The notes under the pieces: generated by a model
Databases searched by the model: none
What the model saw: the letters and a program-made list of their open reading frames with translations, nothing else
What the model was told of the DNA's origin: nothing
Assembly (NCBI GenBank): GCA_021234155.1
Contig: JAJEKV010000027.1
Span: forward strand, 17,146,891-17,210,890
Direction of reading: 5' to 3'
Length of the DNA stretch: 64,000 nt
From: Isoetes taiwanensis
Lineage: Eukaryota; Streptophyta; Lycopodiopsida; Isoetales; Isoetaceae
Shown here: positions 56,702 to 64,000 of the stretch, one piece after another
How the letters are laid out: every line of letters begins with the position of its first letter
Position numbering within the stretch: the stretch's first letter is position 1
Translations under genes and position numbers: made by a program

Positions 56702-58268
56702 TGTGACGGCCCCGGCTCATATACGATGCCCCGATCGTATACAAACTGGAGATCATCCCTCAAACCAGCATCTGCCCGCTGATGTGAGGCCGTCCACCTA
56801 ACATCGGGCTCTCGATGGTGGCCAAGAACCCGACGGGGAAGAATGGATGTGTCATTCATCCCGTCTCCCTCGGGATCGACCTAGCAACGGAAGCATAAAC
56901 GAAACATGAGCACATGACATCAATCAATAATAAACATACCCACCTCGAAGGGTGGTCCACCATATCACAGTAGCTGCATCACACATCAGTACATCACATA
57001 ACATAGGGAAGATCCTACCCAAGCTCGGACTGATGGGGATCGACTGACGGCTTGGGGTCTCCAGATAACAATGCAGACAGAATTCATGGCAGTTGGATTT
57101 GGCTGGCACAGGAACATGGCCGTTGGGTAGTCCACTCCATCCGCCCCTCCTGTGCATACTTTGCAGATAGGCTGAAAAGTATTGGAGCCTGACCATAGCC
57201 TGCCGGGTGAATAGCCAGAGGGGCTACTGCTACTGGGTTGCATCTCCCCAGCCCCGATGAGGCGGGAGGCGATTACTCCCCTCCAGAAGGTTCATGCCAA
57301 TCACAGGCGAGCCAGAGAGCCACTGCTCGTATACGACTTGAACCCCTAGGAGACGATGCATCGCCCAAGAGGTGTCGAGCCCATACCCTGCCCTCACGCA
57401 GTGCCAGGGTATTAGGCCTGGCTCACAACGTTCCCCGGCCGTCGCTACGCACCAGAGGGATCAACCATGATTAGACAAGACCTCCCTTGTTAGCCGGTCT
57501 AGCTCCGCCACCCACAGCCAGGCGGGCTCTTATGCACAGGCCGCATTAATTGGGAATTAATGGGCTAAAACTAGGATCATCCAACTACTTGGGCTCTGGG
57601 TCTCTACCCCCCTTCCCCATACACAAGAGTGGCGCATAGAATGTCACAATATCATCACAACAGAACTGAAATAATAGAATACATCTATTCTAATCTATCT
57701 AATCATACATGGTTAGGTTCCTTTGTTATTATCTATCATTCTTAGGCTGTAGGGGTCGCCTATAGCTAAGAATGAATACTAATCCTATGGAATGAGGGCT
57801 GAAAACTCGGATCTAACTATCAGATCAACCACTAACCCGCTTCTTGACTGTCTCCCACTCCTCTGAAGGCGTCCATGCTACTGAATCTCGAGATTGCTGG
57901 CTTGGATCGAGCTGCAACTAAGGAATTCCGGTTCCTCTGCTACTGTTCAAGCGAAAAGCCGTCCAATGCTGCTCCAATCTGACTTATAGGGGCTGGGAAC
58001 TGAAAGGGTTTCCCTTTTAGGGTTTATGCCCCTTTATCCCCACGAATTTAGGGCTGGGCCCTTTTTGGTCAATGGGCTATTGCCACATGGCAAAAGGATA
58101 TTATATTCACATGTGGCCTTAACATGTGCAATATAATGGTCACGGGGTTGTACCCTAGGGTACTACCCCTTTATGGTCGATGTGTACATGTCGTCTGAGT
58201 CGACATGTACTAGTGACGTGTCAGTATAATATACGTATTCATACCGTATATTATCCTGGAACGTCACA
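56702..58268 (-). repeat. Gypsy 3' LTR
   Basis: 1567 bp. In sense it starts TGTGACGTTCC and ends GGGGCCGTCACA, so the two ends form a 7-bp inverted pair (TGTGACG/CGTCACA). It directly follows a purine-rich tract. Its middle is GC-richer than the surrounding genome. Confidence 0.85.
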
Positions 58269-58828
58269 TTCTCCCCACCTTGGATTGATGCTGTCCGCAG
58301 CATCACGAGTCTCCCCACCTTGGAAAAAAATACCTGCACAAAGAATCTTGGATAGTACATGTAATTAACAGAATTATTATAAGATAATGCTTAAAGTTAT
58401 AATTGCAATGTTTACAATCACCGCATGGTAAGGCATTTAATTTATGCCTTAATTCAACATTAATTAAAATATCAAGATTAAAATATCAAGATTAAACATA
58501 ACAAAAGTGTTCTTAAGGTTGTCGTCCCCTTGTAGCATTTATTCACTACGTATGCTACAAGATCTTGTAGTGCAACCTCCCGCCTGTTTGTCGTTCTATT
58601 GGCCTGTAGGTTCAACACTACGTTAGTATCATTTAATTATTAATAAAAAAATTTGGTTATATAGTGACCACCCCACCTATCTACATGAATGCATGGCTAA
58701 TCTCCCGGCGTAGGAAGAGGATGATTCTTCCATCGTGGCCGCGGAGACAGCACCTTTTCATGCTTATATGCCGCTCATGCCTACACCTTTAGTTGCCCAT
58801 CGTGGAGGATGGGGTCCTTCCCGTATAT

Positions 58829-58914
58829 GGGGCGTGAAGGACAGATTCCTCCTATCAAAGCATATATGGGCGGGGCGTGAAGGACAGATTCCTCCTATCA
58901 AAGCATATATGGGG
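58829..58914. repeat. 43-bp tandem duplication in the Gypsy 3' non-coding part
   Basis: GGGGCGTGAAGGACAGATTC and 23 further bases, repeated at 58829-58871 and 58872-58914, almost exactly. Confidence 0.9.
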
Positions 58915-59010
58915 CTAGAGGTGTTTTTCCTATCAAATGCATTCCTGAATGACCTCTTTTCTCTCAAGCTGACTACTTCCGTGGCATCGGAAGTAGACTC
59001 CTATATTACC

Positions 59011-60464
59011 TCACTCACCCATCGGTTCGGAGTCGACCACTTCGGTGACGAGCTGACCCTTGCATTGCTCCATGAATTGTGGGTACTGCTTCTCAAGATC
59101 TGATTGTAGTACCCACGTAGCGTCCTCCACTGGTAAGTGCGTCCATTTCACAAGGTACTGGAGAAATTGAGATCTTCTCGTCTTCTTATAGGATCGGTCG
59201 AGAAGAAACTTAGAGACAATCTCAAGCTGATCGTCCGTTAATTCCAGCAAACTCGGTGTCTCCAATACTTCCTCTGGATTAGGAGTGTGTTTCTTTAGGA
59301 GACTTACGTGAAAGACTCTATGGATCTTGAGGTGTGCTGGTAAGTCCAATTTGTAGGCTTGGTTGCCCACTCTTTCGACAATTTTGAATGGACCAGCCCA
59401 CCTTGGAGCAAGCTTCTTGCAATTGCCGATGCGGAGCTTCGCTTGTTTGACTTTTATCTTCAGCCAAACATTGTCCCCTACTTGGAACTCCCTTACTGTT
59501 CGGTGTCGATCAGCTATGCTCTTCTGCCGACTTCTTGCAGCTAGGAGGTATCCTCGGACTTCTTCAACCAATTGCTGCATCTCGGCTAACATCTGCTGGG
59601 ATACTTCTACCTTGAACACAGGATTGTGCCAAGTGTCTAGTGTCAAGCATTGATGGCCATAGTTGATCATAAATGGCGACATTTGGGATGACTCCTGCTT
59701 GGTGCTATTGTATGCAAACTCAACCAAGTAGATGAAGTCATCCCACTTTGATTGCTTGTTCCAAACATAATTCCGCAACATATCCTCAAGTATCCGATTG
59801 GTGCGCTCCATCTGCCCATCTGTCTGAGGGTGATAAGCCATGCTCATCGACAATTTCGTTCCGATAGTGCTGAAGAGATCCTGCCAGAATGCACTCATGA
59901 ACTTCGAATCGCGATCAGATATTATTTCTCTTGGCATCCCATGGAGCCTAAAAATCTCCCTTGTGAATAACACAGCCGTGTCTAAAGCCGTGTCGGTGCT
60001 CCTACAAGGCACAAAGTGCGCCATTTTCGACAATTTGTCGACTACGACCATAAAGGCGTCTTTGCCCCTTATGGTTCTAGGGAGCCCTGTAATGAAGTCC
60101 ATGCTTATTATCTCCCATTTGGAGTTTGGTACTGGCAATGGCTCTAATGCTCCTGGAATTCGTAGTTGTTCCGCCTTGGTCTGCTGACATAGCTGACACT
60201 CGCGTATATACCTTGCTATCTGCTTCTTCATGCCTGGCCAATAGTAACTACTTCTTATCTTGAAGTAGATTTTCGTAAGACCTGCGTGGCCGACTATTGG
60301 GCTGTTGTGGGTGTCATGGAGAATCAACCTTCTGACTCCGGATGATTCTGGCACACACAACTTATTTTTATGGTACAAGAGATTTCCTTCCTTCTTAAAA
60401 TGTTTGAAGGCTTCTCTCTCTTTGTCCGTTCTTGCCTCTTTAGAAAGGCTTGCCCATACTTCCT
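59011..60464 (-). pseudogene. Gypsy integrase with C-terminal chromodomain
   Basis: Open for 455 codons from an internal Met at 60378; the frame reaches further back to a shift near 60465. Domains in order: HHCC zinc-binding (LHDTHNSPIVGHAG, CQLCQQTK), integrase core with MDFITGLP, ISDRDSKFMSAFW and QTDGQMERTNRILE supplying the D, D and E, then the GPF-type module (LAPRWAGPFKIVERVG) and a chromodomain (LQYLVKWTHLPVEDATWV) before the stop. All catalytic residues are present. The chromodomain reads methylated histone and directs insertion. It is detached from RT by a one-base gain, so it is not made as part of an intact polyprotein. Confidence 0.9.
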
Positions 60465-62290
60465 GGGAAGTCTTTGTCCGTTGGCAGCGTTTCTTCTATT
60501 TTCTTGCCAAACTCACTGGTAAGTGTTGATATGGCATTACAATGCACTCTTGTTGTTAAGGGGTGCCTTGACAGAGCATCTGCAACCACATTGAGTTTCC
60601 CTGGTTTGTACACAATCTCGAAGTCGTACTCTTCCAGGAACTCCATCCATCTCCTTTGCCTCAAATTCAACAATGGTTGCGTGAAGATGTACTGCAGACT
60701 CTGGCGGTCGGTATCTAATTGGAACTTCCTTCCCAATAGATAGTGTCGCCAGATCTTTAAAGCTCTTACCACTGCCAATAGCTCCTGATCATGTGTCGGG
60801 TAGCGAGTTTCTGCGTCGTTCATCTTCCGTGAGTCGTATGCTACGACTCTTTCCTCTTGCATTAAGACTGCGCCCGTCGCAATCTTGCTCGCATCAGTTG
60901 CAACTAGCTTGTCCTTCTCTGGATCTGGCAATGTTAAGACGGGGGCAGTTGTTAAGGCTTCCTTCAACTTCTCGAATCCTGCTTGAGCCTTCCTTTGCCA
61001 ATGTGCCACCCAGTCTTTTATCTTTTCTGCCTTGGTGAGGTCCGTCAAAGGTGCTGCTAACTTAGCAAAGTTCTTGACAAACTTTCTATAATACCCTGCT
61101 AAGCCCAAAAAGCTTCTCACCTCGTGTATGTTCTTTGGTGGTGGCCATTCAATCACTGCCTGGATCTTTGCGGGATCGGTGGAGATGCCGTCTGCCGATA
61201 TGACATGCCCCAAGTATTCCACTCTTTCGGTGGCGAAATGACATTTCGACAACTTCGCATAAAGCTGGTGTCTTCTCAGCTTCTCAAGTACCCTTCTCAA
61301 ATGCTGAATATGCTCCTCTAGGGACTTGCTATAGACCAAAATGTCATCGAAGAACACGATAACAAATGTGTCAAGGAATTCCCGAAAGATATCGTTCATG
61401 AGTCTCATGAACGTTGCTGGGGCATTAGATAGGCCAAATGGCATCACTGTGAATTCATAGTGGCCATATCTTGTTCGGAACGCCGTTTTGTGAATATCTT
61501 CTTCCTTGATTCTGATTTGATGATATCCAGACCTTAAGTCTATTTTGGAGAAGACTCTGGCACCTTGTAACTGATCCATTAGGTCATCTGCTCTAGGTAA
61601 GGCATACTTGTTCTTGATTGTGTGTTTGTTTAATTGACGATAGTCAATACACATCCTCAAGCTTCCATCTTTCTTTTTGACGAATAAGATGGGGGCTCCG
61701 AATGGAGAGACACTAGGCCGTATGAACCCTAGGTCTAACAGCTCTTGCAATTGCTTCTTCAATTCCAATAGTTCGTGAGCCGTCATTCTATATGGTGCCT
61801 TACTTGTGGGCTTAGTGCCTGGTTCGAGTGCAATTTCGCACTCCACTCCCCTATATGGCGGAAGTTCCTTGATTTCATCGGGGAACAAGTCATGGAACTC
61901 CTCTATTAGCTTGGCTACCTGCTTGGGTAGTTTGCTTACTGGTTTATCTTCTTCATCTTCTGGTGCCTCTTCTCCGGCAAGTTCTAGTTTGAAAATGTAT
62001 GCAACTTGCTCCCTTTTGATGCATCTAAGTAACTTCTTACTCGACATGCATTGCATTATAGGTGTCACTTGCTTACCTGAGATTTCTATGATTTTCCCGT
62101 TGGGCACCGTGAGCTTCACCTTCCCCTCCCCACAATCTATTTGTGCTTTTGCTGGGTGGAGGTATTCCATACCTATGATGAGGTCATACTTTCCTATGTT
62201 CATGATCTCTACGCCCATTTCAATGCTGATACCAGGTAAGTCTATATTGAAATTCACCCTCTTGCCGGCAGTGTGCCTGATGTGGGCTTA
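60465..62290 (-). pseudogene. Gypsy reverse transcriptase and RNase H
   Basis: 605 codons (62257-60440). The N-terminal part ([19 protein letters not shown]) is the end of the protease region. RT motifs: [62 protein letters not shown] and FFDDILVYS (catalytic DD kept; the box is F-F-D-D). RNase [29 protein letters not shown], and the linker NVVADALSR. The frame is lost in a G-run at 60465-60467 (GGG where the neighbouring frame implies GG). Another shift near 62288 separates it from the protease active site. Confidence 0.9.
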
Positions 62291-62624
62291 GACTTCACTG
62301 TTTTCAATTTTAGCATTTCGGCCATCCTTGGTGATGCGAAATTGTGGGAACTGCCACAGTCTATGAGGACTATAAAAGATTTGGCGGCTATTTTACCAAT
62401 TGTTGATATTACTTGGTACTGGCTCTCTGCGCTTTCTGTATCTATGGCGGCAAAGATGTGACACTCACCATGGATATAGTCGCGTCCTTCGTCCTCCTCT
62501 TCTTCTGTTGGGGTCTCCCAACCTCCCATTTCCGCAAGTCTTTGCATTCATCACTTAACGGATAGACCAGTTGTGTTCTACGCCCGATTTGGAAGCACCG
62601 GAAGCTTCTGTTTTTTCTATACAT
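62254..62624 (-). pseudogene. Gypsy aspartic protease region
   Basis: Frame 62547-62254 carries HIFAAIDTE and VLIDCGSSHNFASP, the active-site triad in the form D-C-G instead of the usual D-S-G or D-T-G. Upstream (62442-62624) a remnant of the gag zinc-knuckle region (RCFQIGRRTQ) lacks the expected second and later Cys/His. The region is joined to gag and RT only through frameshifts. Confidence 0.75.
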
Positions 62625-62639
62625 TCCTGCCGCTTTTCT

Positions 62640-63875
62640 TTGGAATGGAGTTGAGGAACCGCTTGACTGCCTTTGAATAATTAGAGCCTCCCCTTTGTCC
62701 TTTATCTTTGAAGTCGACCCTTTTCTCTCACGGCCGTTTCCATTGATTTCCGGTGTATGGTGTCTTGGCGGTGTGGATTTGTTTGCTCTCTGACTCGGCC
62801 TCCATATGCTTTTCCTTTGTCATACCACTGCTTGGGTTCACTTTTCTGGGGTCCTGTCTCTTGTAGGCTCACTGCCTTCGCTTCCGCCTCGACGATCTTG
62901 GCCTTGGGTTCAGGGCTCTGACTATCTTCCGTAGGTCCTCATTCAGGCCCTCCACATAGCCTTCCACTGCTCTTCTCTCGCTGAGTTTTGGCACATATAG
63001 CCTCAACCTCATGAACTCTTCCGTATATTTAAATGCATTTTGTTCCCCTGTTGTAACCTGTGGAATGCTTGCATCTGATGGCACTTGTGTTCTCTTGGGA
63101 CATAGTGCTTTTTGAAGGCCCTTGCGAACTTTGTGAACCTGCACTTGTCTTTGCTCATTCCATGGGCTTTAGCATAGCCCCTCCACCAAATACGGGCTGC
63201 CCCTTTCAAGTTAGCGGTGGCTACCCTGCCCTTGTCTTTGTCTTTCATGCCGTAAGCATTTCCGTACTCACTCATCTCGTCTAGCCATGCTTCGGCTTCC
63301 ATTCCTGATCTGTTTTCGCCGGAAAACTGTTCCAGCTTGCGTGCCTTCCACACGTTACTCAAGGCCGAGTCGACCTTCTTCTGGTAGTCGGATTGGCCTG
63401 GCTGCTTTGCCGTTACTCTTTCTTCCCTTCGGGCAGTTCCTCCTGTTTCATCCTCAGACTCAGAGCTTGAGTCCGAGCTGTCTGAAGAGCTGGAGCTAGA
63501 AGATCTGCGCCGGCTCCTCTTTTTATCTTTTTCTTTGTGCTGAGAACGGGCCTCTGGGGGTTCCACATTCTGGTCCTGCCTGTTTCTTCCCCTGCCTGCC
63601 AACATGGCTTTGATTTCTCGCAGATCTGACCTCATCTGCGAGATTTCTTCCTCCGGTGTCGGTGCGTAATACTCCTCGAATAGATTACGAGGTTGGAATT
63701 GTCTGAGTGGTGTCTGATCGCCTTGGGCTTGGAATTCAAGGTCGACATTCCTGGCTGTTCTAACTGCACCTATTACATTAGCACCATTTATCATGAGTTC
63801 TTTTATTGGTTGCATTAAGTGTTTGAATGATATGATTGTTAAGACAACGATACCAAAAAGACATTTAAAATGCAA
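62640..63875 (-). pseudogene. Gypsy gag
   Basis: The frame 63875-63009 (288 codons) begins upstream of a likely start (MQPIKELMINGANVIG). It holds a polar segment with a serine/aspartate run (SSSSSSDSSDSSSE), then the capsid-like domain: VWKARKLEQFSGENRSG, MEAEAWLDEMSEY, ATANLKGAARIWWRGYAKA and ARAFKKHYVPREH. A shift near 63040 moves the rest to a second frame (63144-62869: YTEEFMRLRLYVPKLSERRA, VEGLNEDLRKIVRALNP), and another near 62905 moves it again. The domain packages element RNA. It is not functional as it stands. Confidence 0.8.
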
Positions 63876-64000
63876 TTCAAAAGATCTTACATTTTTTATT
63901 AATATATAGCCGATATATATTCACTTAATACAATAGTCATGATTTTCATTACATTGATTTACTGATAGTCTGGGTGATCGTCAAGGAACTTCTTTACTTG

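Larger units (their letters stand above)
56702..64000 (-). mobile_element. Ty3/Gypsy chromodomain retrotransposon (partial, runs off the right edge)
   Basis: Minus sense: 3' LTR 56702-58268, polypurine tract AAGGTGGGGAGAA (58281-58269), long 3' non-coding part (58269-59010), then pol (integrase with chromodomain, RNase H, RT, protease) and gag up to about 63875. The 5' LTR and primer site lie beyond the window. A C-terminal chromodomain places it among chromoviruses, which target heterochromatin in plants. Several single-base shifts break gag and pol. The left flank bases are GATTA (56697-56701). Confidence 0.93.

Noticed and set aside
1-64000. tRNA, rRNA or other standard RNA genes
   Set aside because: I looked for tRNA-like A and B boxes and rRNA-like segments and saw none convincing; the tRNA-Met match at 27330-27341 is an LTR primer site. 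A tRNAscan-SE/Infernal run would be decisive.

Overview
The window is nuclear DNA from a land plant with a large, repeat-rich genome. Two host genes look intact: a type-I pectin methylesterase (minus strand, 872-2727) and a CKS1-type cyclin-dependent-kinase subunit (plus strand, 10541-11089). Both carry GT-AG introns. Nearly all the rest is transposable-element DNA, pseudogene fragments and anonymous AT-rich sequence. The most complete LINE is not of the usual plant L1 type: it has an I/Jockey-like reverse transcriptase and microsatellite rather than poly(A) tails. Together with the low gene density this suggests a fern, gymnosperm or other non-flowering plant, but no marker in the window fixes the species.

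Layout. 1-142: 3' end of an L1 LINE with poly(A). 872-2870: pectin methylesterase and its promoter. 6222-7210: a short copy of an unclassified repeat, called family X here. 7661-7800: a 5'-truncated LINE tail. 10139-11300: CKS1 with G2/M-type promoter motifs. 13.4-15.5 kb: decayed L1 LINE. 15.5-23.3 kb: a Copia element that lost its 5' part and was interrupted by a 4-kb non-L1 LINE (18017-22051); a second LINE tail sits in its 3' LTR. 24.8 kb: Helitron 3' end. 25.6-26.2 kb: broken B3-domain gene. 26284-27556: a compact LTR element with PBS, PPT and a perfect 5-bp target duplication that carries one long ORF of unknown function.

31.3-39.2 kb: two head-to-tail family-X copies (1 kb and 6.9 kb), strongly A-rich on the plus strand and full of tandem and hairpin repeats. 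40.8-42.2 kb: truncated LINE. 42.6-42.8 kb: a family-X 3' end. 43144 onward: CACTA-type transposon end with subterminal repeats and a transposase-like gene (minus strand) in which two exons were duplicated in inverted orientation, giving a palindrome with arms of about 650 bp. 46.8-49.0 kb: fragments of host-like genes (signal peptide plus EGF-like; long coiled coil) that may be CACTA cargo. 52.4-54.5 kb: another decayed LINE. 54.5 kb: second Helitron 3' end, opposite strand. 56702-64000: 3' LTR and most of the interior of a Ty3/Gypsy chromodomain element, running off the right edge.

The two host genes are unrelated in function: cell-wall pectin modification and cell-cycle control. No operon-like logic applies. 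The main interest lies in the repeats: the palindromic CACTA gene, the ORF-bearing mini-LTR element, and the family-X repeats.
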